The notes under the pieces: model-generated
Seen by the model: only the letters and a program-made list of their open reading frames with translations
The model's database searches: none
What the model was told of the DNA's origin: nothing
In this document: positions 34,616 through 42,878 of the stretch, piece by piece
Layout: each line of letters opens with the position of its first letter
How positions within the stretch are numbered: position 1 is the first letter of the stretch
Translations under genes and position numbers: made by a program
NCBI RefSeq assembly: GCF_014873875.1
Contig: NZ_JADBEM010000001.1
Coordinates: 4,588,001-4,652,000 of the forward strand
Direction: 5' to 3'
DNA: 64,000 bases
From: Actinopolymorpha pittospori
GTDB taxonomy: Bacteria > Actinomycetota > Actinomycetes > Propionibacteriales > Actinopolymorphaceae

Positions 34616-36075
34616 TACTACAGCCGTAATTCGTGATCTCGGCTGGTCGGCGGAGTTTTGATGCTCGGCGTGTTGCTGTGACAGCGCGCGGCCGCCGCGA
34701 CATTGTCTGCGTTTGTGAAGACGATAGACATTGAGGCGGCGGCCGCTGCTCTCAGCGTAGAGGTCGCTGGGTGGGAGCGGGAGTTGGACGCGCTGATGCG
34801 TCGGGTTGGGTCGTGCTTTGTCCGGCCGGAGACCGCTCGGACGGCGCGGGACGTGGTCGACGGTCTGCTTGCGGGCCTGCCCAGGGCTAACTGCTGGACG
34901 CTGGCTGAGCATGCCGGGCACCGCAGCCCGGATCGGATCCAGTATCTGCTCGGCCGGGCGGTCTGGGACGACGCGGCGGTGCGAAGTGAGTTGGCCGAGT
35001 ACGTGGCGGCGAACCTGACCGACGGCGTGGATCCGGATCGGGTGGTGCTGGTGTTCGATGAGACAGGGGATCAGAAGAAGGGCAGCCACACGGTGGGGGT
35101 GCAGCGGCAGTACTCAGGCACGTGTGGTCGGATCGAGAACTGCCAGGTCGCGGTGTTCGCCACCCTGGCCAGCCCGCGCGGGCACGCGTTCATCGACGTC
35201 GGCCTGTACCTGCCCCAGTCCTGGACAACCGATCCGGGCCGGCTGGCGGAGGCCGGCGTGCCTGAAGATGTGGAGTTTCAGACCAAACCGCAGCTGGCGC
35301 TGGCCATGACCGACCGGGCGTTGGCCGCCGGCATCCTGCCCGGGTGGGTCAGCGCCGATGAGGCCTACGGCGACAATCCCCGACTGCGACAAGCCTTCGA
35401 GGAACGACACCTGAACTACGTCATGGCAGTCTCATGCGACACCCAGATCCCCACTCCAGCAGACACGAGCACCGGCACAGGCACCGGCAGAATGCGAGCC
35501 GATGAGTTCGCCGCGCAGTTACCGGCAACCGACTGGCACCTGGCCTCGGCCGGCAAAGGCAGCAAAGGCGAACGGCTCTACCACTGGGCCCTCACCCGTC
35601 TGGCAAACCTCAGCCGAGCTGGCTACCGGTGGCTGCTGGTCCGCCGCCATCCGGCCACCGGCGAACAGGCCTACTTCCTGTGCCATGCCACCACCGACGT
35701 CAGCCTGGCAAGACTGGCCACGGTCGCTGGAACTCGCTGGCGAATCGAGGAGAACATCCAAGTCGGCAAAGGGTGCGCCGCACTGGACGAGCACCAAGTC
35801 CGTACCTGGACCTCCTGGCACCGCTGGACCACCCTGGCCATGCTCGCCCACGCCTTCCTCGCCGTCCAAGCAGGCCCAGACAGCCATCCCGACCCCAGCA
35901 GAGCAATGGTTCCCCTAACCTGCAACGAGATCCGGCACCTCAGAGCCACCATCACCCACCCAAGCCACCCCCTAACCCACACCATCCGATGGAGCCGATT
36001 CCGCCGCCACCACCAACACCACGCCCGACTCTGCCACTACCGACGACGAAACCAAGATTACGAATTACGGCTGTA
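34616..36075 (+). mobile_element. IS701-family insertion sequence, about 1460 bp
   Basis: Inverted ends: 34619-34641 and the complement ending at 36075 match at 21 of 23 positions (TACAGCCGTAATTCGT core), the left end having three extra bases (TAC). CTAG flanks the element on both sides (34612-34615 and 36076-36079), consistent with a 4-bp target duplication. The left CTAG consists of the last base of IS630, its TA duplication and one following G, so IS701 jumped in after IS630. Confidence 0.8.
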
Positions 36076-36079
36076 CTAG
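34703..36079 (+). CDS. IS701-family transposase
   Basis: 458 aa, apparently intact. DDE-type residues are visible: VFDETGDQKKGSHTVGVQRQY (first Asp), SADEAYGDNPRLR (second) and TRWRIEENIQVGKGCAALDEHQVR (Glu). Other family blocks are PRANCWTLAEHAGHRSPDRIQYLL and WHRWTTLAMLAHAFL. The stop codon TAG (36077-36079) lies in the CTAG target duplication, that is, outside the element. The start is probably TTG/GTG near 34703-34720; ribosome binding is not obvious. Confidence 0.9.
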   Translation: MSAFVKTIDIEAAAAALSVEVAGWERELDALMRRVGSCFVRPETARTARDVVDGLLAGLPRANCWTLAEHAGHRSPDRIQYLLGRAVWDDAAVRSELAEYVAANLTDGVDPDRVVLVFDETGDQKKGSHTVGVQRQYSGTCGRIENCQVAVFATLASPRGHAFIDVGLYLPQSWTTDPGRLAEAGVPEDVEFQTKPQLALAMTDRALAAGILPGWVSADEAYGDNPRLRQAFEERHLNYVMAVSCDTQIPTPADTSTGTGTGRMRADEFAAQLPATDWHLASAGKGSKGERLYHWALTRLANLSRAGYRWLLVRRHPATGEQAYFLCHATTDVSLARLATVAGTRWRIEENIQVGKGCAALDEHQVRTWTSWHRWTTLAMLAHAFLAVQAGPDSHPDPSRAMVPLTCNEIRHLRATITHPSHPLTHTIRWSRFRRHHQHHARLCHYRRRNQDYELRLY

Positions 36080-36111
36080 GACACGACCTTGGGCACGACC
36101 TTGGACACGAC
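36076..36111 (+). repeat. Right part of the 12-bp tandem repeat
   Basis: Three units, CTAGGACACGAC, CTTGGGCACGAC and CTTGGACACGAC, in line. Removing both IS elements with one copy each of their target duplications joins these to the left part and restores four units between the convergent yihY and carboxypeptidase genes. Confidence 0.75.
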
Positions 36112-36126
36112 CCGGGTGTGCCGGTG

Positions 36127-37422
36127 CTACGCGGGGCCACCCCGCCGCGAACGCACGTGGCTGTAGACGCGCATGCTCGCGAGGGCGACGAAGACGAAGC
36201 CGACCAGCCACAGCCAGATCGGCATCCGCTGGAGTTGTTCGGGGATCACCGCGGCGGAGGGCCGCATGTCCGAGGGCGCGGTCGCGGTGGCCGGCGACAG
36301 GGCCGGGTCTGGTGCGGTGGTGGCCTTCGGGCTGTCGGCGAGGCCGGGCTGGTGCGCAGGCGCTGTGGGCGTCGCACGTGCGGCGGCCTCGCGGGCGACG
36401 TCGTCGGCGCTGACGAGAGTGCCGACCGGCTTCACCTTGGCGCCGGCCGTGAAGCCCCAGTCGAGCAGGGTCGCGGCGCGTTGCCACGAGGGTGCTCCGG
36501 TGCTCATCAGTGTCACCACGAGGCGGCGGCCGTTCTGTTCGGCCGCGCCGACGAGGGTGTTCCGCGCCTTGGTCGTGTAGCCGTTCTTCACGCCGATCGC
36601 GCCGGGGTAGTGGCCGAGCAGTTTGTTGAGGTTCTGGATCTGGTACGTCTTGCCGTTTCGGCCCGGGAAGTTGTAGCGCAGCGTCGTGGCGTAGCGCCGG
36701 AAGTCCGACCGGGCCATGCCGGTACGGGCGATCAGGGCGAGGTCGTAGGCGGAGGACACCTGCCCGGGCTCGTCGAGGCCGCTGGTGTTGACGACGTGGG
36801 TGTCGAAGGCGCCGAGCCGGCGTGCCTCGTCGTTCATCATGCGTACGGCGGTCGGCACGCCACCGGCGGCGTTGCCGAGTGCGTTCGCGGCGTCGTTGCC
36901 GGAGGGCAGGAACAGGCCGTAGAAGAGTTGGTCGATCGTGTAGGCGCTGCCGGCTTCGATGCCCACCCGGCTCCCGATCATGTTGGCATCGGCCTGGGTC
37001 GCGGTGTAGCGAGCCCGCTTGTCGAGGCGGGGCAGGAGCGTGACCGCGGTGAGAGTCTTGAGGGTGCTCGCCGGCGGCCGGGCCAGGTGGGCGTTCTTGG
37101 CCGCGAGCACCTCGCCGGTGTCGAGGTCGGCCAGGACGTAGGAGGAGGCGTCCACGGCCGGAGGAACCTGCGCCGCCTTCGGGTCGACCACGACGCCCTT
37201 CGTGCCCAGTGCCAGGCCGCCGACGGGTCCGGTGAACGGGTTGTCGGGAGCGCGCCTGGTGGTGCTGGGTGAGGGGGCACCGGTGGGCGTCGGGGTGGGG
37301 GTCGGCGCCGTCTCGGCGTTGGCCGTGGTGACAGCGGGACCGAGAACCATGACCACGCCGAGGGCCATCGCGCCGAGGGCCCGTGCGGCTCTGATAGGAC
37401 TGGAACGAAGATCCAGAGGCAT
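36127..37422 (-). CDS. D-alanyl-D-alanine carboxypeptidase (PBP5/DacA-like, S11)
   Basis: 431 aa. A signal peptide (AMALGVVMVLGPAVTTANA) is followed by a Thr/Pro-rich stretch, the S11 peptidase domain and a C-terminal membrane anchor (IWLWLVGFVFVALASM) with a basic end. Active motifs: SxxK as STLK, SxN as SGN (LPSGNDAANAL) and KTG-equivalent KNG in GVKNGYTTKA. It trims the fifth D-Ala from peptidoglycan stem peptides. ATG 37422 is used; a TAGTCT (-10 like) ends 10 nt upstream, so the leader would be only a few bases. Divergent from the dehydratase gene. Confidence 0.92.
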   Translation of the reverse strand: MPLDLRSSPIRAARALGAMALGVVMVLGPAVTTANAETAPTPTPTPTGAPSPSTTRRAPDNPFTGPVGGLALGTKGVVVDPKAAQVPPAVDASSYVLADLDTGEVLAAKNAHLARPPASTLKTLTAVTLLPRLDKRARYTATQADANMIGSRVGIEAGSAYTIDQLFYGLFLPSGNDAANALGNAAGGVPTAVRMMNDEARRLGAFDTHVVNTSGLDEPGQVSSAYDLALIARTGMARSDFRRYATTLRYNFPGRNGKTYQIQNLNKLLGHYPGAIGVKNGYTTKARNTLVGAAEQNGRRLVVTLMSTGAPSWQRAATLLDWGFTAGAKVKPVGTLVSADDVAREAAARATPTAPAHQPGLADSPKATTAPDPALSPATATAPSDMRPSAAVIPEQLQRMPIWLWLVGFVFVALASMRVYSHVRSRRGGPA

Positions 37423-37497
37423 GGTGCCGGACAGACTAGTACGTCCGGCCAAGAATCAGCTGAGTGATCACCAGTTGTGAATATCCCTTGGAGCGTT

Positions 37498-38463
37498 GTG
37501 AAATCGCCCGATTCCGTTGAGTTACCAGATGCCTCGCAGCTCCACCAGGCCGCCACGAGACTTCGCGGGCAGATCCGCCGCACGCCGGTCCTGGAACTCG
37601 ACCCCTCGGAGGTCGGAGTCGGCGCGCGGGTCATCGTCAAGGCGGAGTTGCTTCAGCACACGGGCTCCTTCAAGGTTCGCGGCGCGCTCAACACCCTCCT
37701 CATGCATCCCGCGCCCCCCGAGGGCGTCGTAGCCGCGTCGGGCGGCAACCACGGCGCCGCGGTGGCGTGGGCGGCCGCTCGGGTGGGAGTCCCGGCGCGC
37801 GTCTTCGTCCCGGCCAGCTCGCCGCGGGTGAAGGCCGAACGCATCGCCTCCTACGGCGCGCAGGTGATCGTCGTGGAGGGTTACTACCCGGAGGCATTCG
37901 AGGCGAGCGAGAGGTGGGCCGCCGGACGGGACGTCGCCCGGGTGCACGCCTACGACGCGCCGGACGTGGTGGCCGGACAGGGCACCCTCGGACTCGAGAC
38001 CATCGAGCAGGTGCCGGACGCGACGACGCTCCTGGTTTCCTGCGGCGGCGGAGGTTTGTACGCGGGCACCAGCCTGGCGCTCACCGGCCGGTGCACCGTG
38101 GTGCCGGTGGAGCCGGAGCGGTGCCCTTCCCTGTTCGCCGCGGTGGAGGCTGGTGCGCCCGTCCCGGCGCCCGTCGGCGGCGTGGCGGCGGACAGCATGG
38201 GCGCCTCGACCACCGGCCGGATCGCCCACTCAGTGGCGACGCGGGCCGGCATCCGGCCGCTCCTGGTGTCCGACGAGGCCATCCTGACCGCGCGGTCGTT
38301 CCTGTGGGAGCGATGCCGGATCCTGGCCGAGCCGGGCGGAGCGACGGCGTTCGCGGCCCTGCTGTCGGGCGTCTACCGACCGGCCGACGACGAGACGGTC
38401 GTGGTCGTGGTCTCCGGTGGCAACACGACCGAACTCCCGGAGTCCCCGTCGGCCCGGGCGTAG
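37498..38463 (+). CDS. Threonine/serine dehydratase-like PLP enzyme (fold type II)
   Basis: About 321 aa. PLP lysine in GSFKVRGALN, the cofactor-holding SGGNHG loop and the phosphate-binding CGGGGLYAG loop are present, as is the C-terminal VVVVSGGNT. Single-domain form without a C-terminal ACT regulatory domain, like catabolic threonine dehydratase or serine racemase; the two cannot be told apart here. GTG 37498 has TGGAG just before it; GTG 37477 is an in-frame alternative without one. The 54-75 bp shared with the divergent carboxypeptidase gene must carry both promoters. Confidence 0.87.
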   Translation: MKSPDSVELPDASQLHQAATRLRGQIRRTPVLELDPSEVGVGARVIVKAELLQHTGSFKVRGALNTLLMHPAPPEGVVAASGGNHGAAVAWAAARVGVPARVFVPASSPRVKAERIASYGAQVIVVEGYYPEAFEASERWAAGRDVARVHAYDAPDVVAGQGTLGLETIEQVPDATTLLVSCGGGGLYAGTSLALTGRCTVVPVEPERCPSLFAAVEAGAPVPAPVGGVAADSMGASTTGRIAHSVATRAGIRPLLVSDEAILTARSFLWERCRILAEPGGATAFAALLSGVYRPADDETVVVVVSGGNTTELPESPSARA

Positions 38464-38523
38464 ACCCGAGCCGCGTCAGCTTCGTCGACTCGGCTCGTGG
38501 CCGAACTCGGCTGTCCGTCGACC

Positions 38524-38787
38524 TCAGTTCGTCGTCGACGAGGTGCCGACACCGACCTGGTCGCGGTGCTCGTGGTTCTTCCGCTCGGCACGCAGGGCCT
38601 TCCACCCGATTGTTGCGAGTACGCCCGCGATGACGAGGTTGACGACGATCAGCACCGTATGGGCGACGTAGAAACCGGTCGGACGGCCCTCCGTCTTGGC
38701 GAGGTTGCGGATGAACACCGCGTAGGTGACGACGTTCCAGGCGGCCACGCCGAGCAGGAGGGCGGAGATCTTCTTGGTGATGCGCAC
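38524..38787 (-). CDS. SCO4848-like small membrane protein
   Basis: 87 aa with two hydrophobic segments (SALLLGVAAWNVVTYAVFI and VAHTVLIVVNLVIAGVLATIGW) separated by FIRNLAKTEGRPTGFY, then a basic tail. The pattern matches the small SCO4848 family of actinobacteria; function unknown. GTG 38787 places the start directly before the first helix, with only a weak TGGAAA upstream; ATG 38826 would add 13 residues. Convergent with the dehydratase gene. Confidence 0.75.
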   Translation of the reverse strand: MRITKKISALLLGVAAWNVVTYAVFIRNLAKTEGRPTGFYVAHTVLIVVNLVIAGVLATIGWKALRAERKNHEHRDQVGVGTSSTTN

Positions 38788-39012
38788 GATTTCCAGTATG
38801 AACGTGCGCCGCGCGGGTGCGCTCACGCCGCTCCGACCGCTCGGCGGGCCCGAATATGACGGGCCTGGTTATGACGGGCCGGGATAAACGGCCGGGTTAC
38901 TGACGTGCCGGGATATGGCGCGGCCGGGATGGTCCGAGTGGCCTGGGGTGGGGCCAGTGTCGCCAGTGTCCCGGGGGAGTGGTGGTGGGGCGCGGTTTCG
39001 TGGTTGCCGAGG

Positions 39013-39321
39013 TCAGGTACGCGGACCGAACGGCGGTTCGACGAGGTCCTTGACCCATCCGATCAGGGTCTCGAGGTCGTCCGCGTCGGCGACGGGACGG
39101 CACCCGGTCTGCCGGAAGACCCACCGCCCGTCCCAGCGATCGCAGCGCAGAATCACCGAGAGTTCGGGTAACGACGGGTACGGGATTTCGATCGCGTACT
39201 GCTTTCCGCCCATACCAACACGTGGAAATGCTCGATAACCCGCTGATTTCAAGGCGATCCGAGCGCTTTCGATCAGCTGCTCCCGGTCCTGTTCGTCCGC
39301 GTGCAGCCCCTCTGCTGCCAT
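39013..39321 (-). CDS. Small protein of unknown function
   Basis: 102 aa, not recognised. It looks like a compact alpha/beta domain: an N-terminal helix (EQDREQLIESARIALKSAG), strands KQYAIEIPY and LSVILRCDRW, GRWVFRQTG and a final helix (DDLETLIGWVKDLVE). No membrane segment or signal. ATG 39321 follows GAGGAGG at about 10 nt. It is divergent from the XRE-type regulator; such small proteins often pair with these regulators in actinobacteria, which is only a positional hint. Confidence 0.6.
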   Translation of the reverse strand: MAAEGLHADEQDREQLIESARIALKSAGYRAFPRVGMGGKQYAIEIPYPSLPELSVILRCDRWDGRWVFRQTGCRPVADADDLETLIGWVKDLVEPPFGPRT

Positions 39322-39538
39322 CGGTGGATGCCTCCTCTTCACGATCGGTGGCCCAGGCGCCGGCAGGGAAACTCACGACTTCCTCACCGCGTCTGGTACC
39401 AATGTCGGCCTGCCCGACACCGGCGACCGTGCGATCTTCCGCAGTCGCCGTGTTACCGATTCAGTTACCGACTTCGGGCAGGGCTTAAGCATTCGGCGAA
39501 CCGTTGTGACCACGCGAGGGCCCGCGGCTGACGTCGTC

Positions 39539-39630
39539 CTGACCTCGCCCGGACCTCGTCCGGACCTGAGGTGGACCTGAGTGGACCTGACCTGGACCCG
39601 ACCTGGACCTGACGCGGACCTGAGCCGGAT
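39539..39630 (+). repeat. Degenerate GGACCTGA-type short repeats upstream of the XRE regulator
   Basis: About nine imperfect copies of an 8-12 bp unit (GGACCTGA, GGACCTCG, GGACCCGA) follow each other within the 369-bp gap between the divergent small protein and regulator genes, ending 60 bp before the regulator. The rest of the gap shows no gene. It could be a regulator binding array or simple-sequence DNA. Confidence 0.6.
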
Positions 39631-39690
39631 CACCGCTGCGGGCGTCGGTCCGAACCAGTACAAACGTTCCAGCCACGAAGGAGGGCGGCG

Positions 39691-40899
39691 ATGACAGGTC
39701 GAAGGTCCAACGCGCCTCGTACCGTGCTGGAGCACCTGATCTGGCAACGAGACCAGACCTACGACGAGGTCGCCGCGGAGTTCGAGGTGATCGCGCGTCA
39801 GGCGGGTGAGCGTGGTGCGAGCATGTCCGCGCGCCACCTGCGCCGACTCGCCTCGGGCCAGCGCACCGGGATGACCCCGGTCACCCGACGCGTCCTGCTG
39901 CGAATGTTCGGGCGCGCCGCCACCGAACTCGTCGCGCCGTTCGAGCAGGCGCTCGCGGGGGCGGGCGCCGCCTGCCGCGTCGAGCCGCCGGACCGACCCG
40001 ACGGCGAGACTCCCACCGACGGAGGGACCCGCGGTGAGTCACCGGGCCCGGCGCAGGAGCGGGAGCGGTTCGAGGTCCGCCCGGCGGGCACGTTCGAGCC
40101 CCTGTGCGACACCGAGCTTCTCGACCGCTCGGCCCGGACGGCTCGCCGGTTCGGCATGGCGCTCGCGCGCGCGACCCTTGCCGAGGACAACCTCGAGCGG
40201 GTCTACGCCGCCGTACGGCAGCTGACCCACGCCTACCAGCAACGCCCGCTGCCGGAGGATGCTCGGCGCGCTCGTGGACACCCAGGAGCTGGTGTTCGAC
40301 CTGCTCGATCGCCGGCAGCGCCCCGCACACGCCCGGCGGCTGCACTTCGCGGCGGCCATGGTGTCCGGGATGTTGGCGAAGGTCGCGCACGACCGGTTCG
40401 ACGCCCCGACGGCGACAGCGCACGCACACGCCGCCTTTCTCTGCGCCGACCAGGCCGACCACAACGGCCTGCGCGCGTGGGCGCGTGGTCTGCAGTCCGT
40501 CGTGGCGTACTGGACGGGCCGACCCTACGAAGCCATCCGCTACGCCAGGCCGGCGCCGACTTCGCCACGACCGACAGCACGGAGGTCTGGCTGCACGCGA
40601 GTGAGGCCCGGGCGCTGGCCGCCCTCGCGAAGGACCGGCAGGCGATCGCGGCGATTCGCCAGGCGGGCCCGGCCGCCGGTGCCAACGGGGTCGACCGGCT
40701 CGACGGCCTCGGCCGGCTGGAGGACCTGGGCGACCTGGATCGGATGAGTGCGCGGCTCGCGGCCGGGCGGCCGCGGTACCACTTCGCCGCCGACGCGATC
40801 TCGTGGCTCCCGTGCGACCTGCGGGCGGAGGTCGAGGTGCTGACCCGGCTGGATCCGTGGCCGGCGGACGGGTCACCGGTTGCCGATCTTTGGGGCTGA
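39691..40899 (+). pseudogene. XRE-type regulator with TPR-like C-terminus, two compensating frameshifts
   Basis: An open frame runs through, but only its first 190 and last 115 residues are homologous to the family. Residues encoded between about 40258 and 40546 are nonsense, while the neighbouring frame there reads the expected domain (DTQELVFDLLDRRQRPAHARRLHFAAA, then HAAFLCADQADHNGLRAWARGLQS). One base is gained at GGAGG (40254-40258) and one lost at CCAGG (40545-40549), both at short homopolymers. With both corrected the protein is a normal 400-aa HTH-TPR regulator of the type beside antibiotic or morphogenesis genes. Either the product has 95 scrambled residues or the sequence has two errors. 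ATG 39691 follows GGAGGGCGG. Confidence 0.75.
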
Positions 40900-41013
40900 C
40901 CGGCTCAGCTAGGTTCGCCCGGCGTTTGCGTCCGCGCCGGAATGGGGCAAGAGGGACTCTACGGCGATGGCGCCCCACCCCCGGCCGCTATTCTCGTCGC
41001 GGAGGCGAACGCA

Positions 41014-42630
41014 ATGAATGACCGCGCAGAGTCCGCACGTACCCCCTCGCCTCGGCGGGTGGGGGAGTCTGGCCTCCCGATCGAGCCGGTCTACGGCCCG
41101 GAGCAGCTGGCGGGGTGGACCCCGGCCAGCCAGCTCGGTGCACCTGGCTCCTACCCCTTCACCCGCGGCGTCTACCCGACGATGTACACCGGGCGCCCGT
41201 GGACGATGCGTCAGTACGCCGGCTTCGGGACCGCCGCCGAGTCCAACCGGCGCTACCACCAGCTGATCGAGGCCGGGACCACCGGCCTGTCGGTGGCGTT
41301 CGACCTGCCGACTCAGATGGGGTACGACTCCGACGCCGTGGTGTCGCACGGCGAGGTGGGCAAGGTCGGTGTGGCGATCGACTCCATCGACGACATGCGC
41401 CTGCTCTTCGACGGGATCCCGCTCGAGCGCGTCTCCACCTCGATGACGATCAACGCTCCCGCGGCCCTGCTGTTGTTGCTCTACCAACTCGTCGGTGAGG
41501 AGCACGGCGTCGCGCCCGGGCAGCTGAGCGGAACGATCCAGAACGACGTACTCAAGGAATACATCGCGCGGGGTACCTACATCTATCCGCCCAAAGCGTC
41601 CCTGCGCCTGGTCTCCGACATCTTCGCCTACTGTCAAGCCGAGCTTGCGAGGTTCAACACGATCTCGATCTCCGGCTACCACATGGCCGAGGCCGGAGCT
41701 ACGCCCGCGCAGGAGATCGCGTTCACGCTGGCGGACGGGATCGAGTACGTCCGGGCGGCGCTCGCCGCGGGTCTGGACGTGGACGAGTTCGCGCCGCGGC
41801 TGTCGTTCTTCTTCGTCGCGCGCACCACGCTGCTGGAGGAGGTCGCGAAGTTCCGGGCGGCCCGGCGGGTCTGGGCGCAGGTGATGCGGGACCAGTTCGG
41901 CGCGCGCAACCCGAAGTCGCAGATGCTGCGGTTCCACACCCAGACCGCCGGCGTGCAGTTGACCGCCCAGCAGCCCGAGGTCAACCTCGTGCGCGTCGCG
42001 GTCCAGGGACTCGCCGCCGTGCTCGGCGGGACCCAGTCGCTGCACACCAACGCCTACGACGAGGCGATCGCCCTGCCGAGTGAGAAGGCCGCCCGGCTGG
42101 CTCTGCGGACGCAGCAGGTGCTGGCGTACGAGACCGACGTGACGGCGACCGTCGACCCGTTCGCCGGCTCCTACGCCGTGGAGTCGATGACCGACGCGGT
42201 CGAGGAGGCCGCCCGCGCGTTGATGGACACGGTCGAGGACCTCGGCGGTGCGGTCGCGGCGATCGAGAAGGGCTACCAGAAGTCGGAGATCGAGCAGTCG
42301 GCCTATCGGATCGCCCGGCAGATCGACGACTCCGAACGGGTCGTCGTCGGTGTGAACAGGTTCGCCGTTCCTGACGACGAGATCTACGAACCGCTGCGCG
42401 TCGACCCGGCCATCGAGGAGGCGCAGCGTGAGCGGCTGGCCAGGTTGCGGGCCGAACGATCCAACGACGACGTCCAGCGGCACCTGGAGGCGTTGCGCAA
42501 GGCGGCCTCCGGCTCGGACAACGTGTTGTACCCGATGAAGGACGCGCTCGCCGCCCGGGCGACGGTCGGCGAGGTGTGCGACGCCCTCCGCGAGGTCTGG
42601 GGCGTTTACACCCCCGCCGACGCCTTCTGA
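41014..42630 (+). CDS. Methylmalonyl-CoA-type mutase, catalytic large subunit (split form)
   Basis: 538 aa TIM-barrel subunit lacking the B12 domain. The CoA channel/active-site segment RGVYPTMYTGRPWTMRQYAGFG and SISGYHMAEAGATP (His over the corrin) are intact. Tyr54 and Arg186 (in KEYIARGTYIYP) correspond to Tyr89 and Arg207 of Propionibacterium mutase, which bind the substrate carboxylate; isobutyryl-CoA mutases have Phe and Gln there. That favours methylmalonyl- (or ethylmalonyl-) CoA. ATG 41014 has GGAGGC 8 nt upstream. A TAGGTT -10-like box is at 40910. The B12 subunit is not adjacent but at 5902-6378. No meaB or epimerase is nearby. Confidence 0.92.
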   Translation: MNDRAESARTPSPRRVGESGLPIEPVYGPEQLAGWTPASQLGAPGSYPFTRGVYPTMYTGRPWTMRQYAGFGTAAESNRRYHQLIEAGTTGLSVAFDLPTQMGYDSDAVVSHGEVGKVGVAIDSIDDMRLLFDGIPLERVSTSMTINAPAALLLLLYQLVGEEHGVAPGQLSGTIQNDVLKEYIARGTYIYPPKASLRLVSDIFAYCQAELARFNTISISGYHMAEAGATPAQEIAFTLADGIEYVRAALAAGLDVDEFAPRLSFFFVARTTLLEEVAKFRAARRVWAQVMRDQFGARNPKSQMLRFHTQTAGVQLTAQQPEVNLVRVAVQGLAAVLGGTQSLHTNAYDEAIALPSEKAARLALRTQQVLAYETDVTATVDPFAGSYAVESMTDAVEEAARALMDTVEDLGGAVAAIEKGYQKSEIEQSAYRIARQIDDSERVVVGVNRFAVPDDEIYEPLRVDPAIEEAQRERLARLRAERSNDDVQRHLEALRKAASGSDNVLYPMKDALAARATVGEVCDALREVWGVYTPADAF

Positions 42631-42864
42631 CCCGTCCGGGTGTTCGGCCCGGCCCGCAGAACCCGCTCGGCCGTACCAACCGTGATCATCGCGACGGATC
42701 GGCGGGTATGCACCGAGAACCCTTCATGATCGCGCTCCTGGTCGCGGGGAGGGTGAGGTTGGCCGGATCGTACGCCGAGGGGTTCGACAGCGCGCCACAC
42801 TGATCGGTGACGATGCGAGCGCGGAAAGTAAGGCAGGGTAGCGTGCGTCACAAAACGGGCGGGG

Positions 42865-42870
42865 TAGACA
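42865..42870 (+). promoter_or_regulatory. Putative -10 box (TAGACA) of the M20 gene, leaderless arrangement
   Basis: TAGACA ends 8 nt before GTG 42879, the same spacing as at pcrA and the purine nucleoside phosphorylase gene. No Shine-Dalgarno precedes that GTG. Confidence 0.4.
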
Positions 42871-42878
42871 ATCGAACG

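Noticed and set aside
33440..36079. Composite transposon carrying cargo
   Set aside because: The two IS elements are of different families, abut each other and contain only their own transposases; the flanks fit two successive single insertions.
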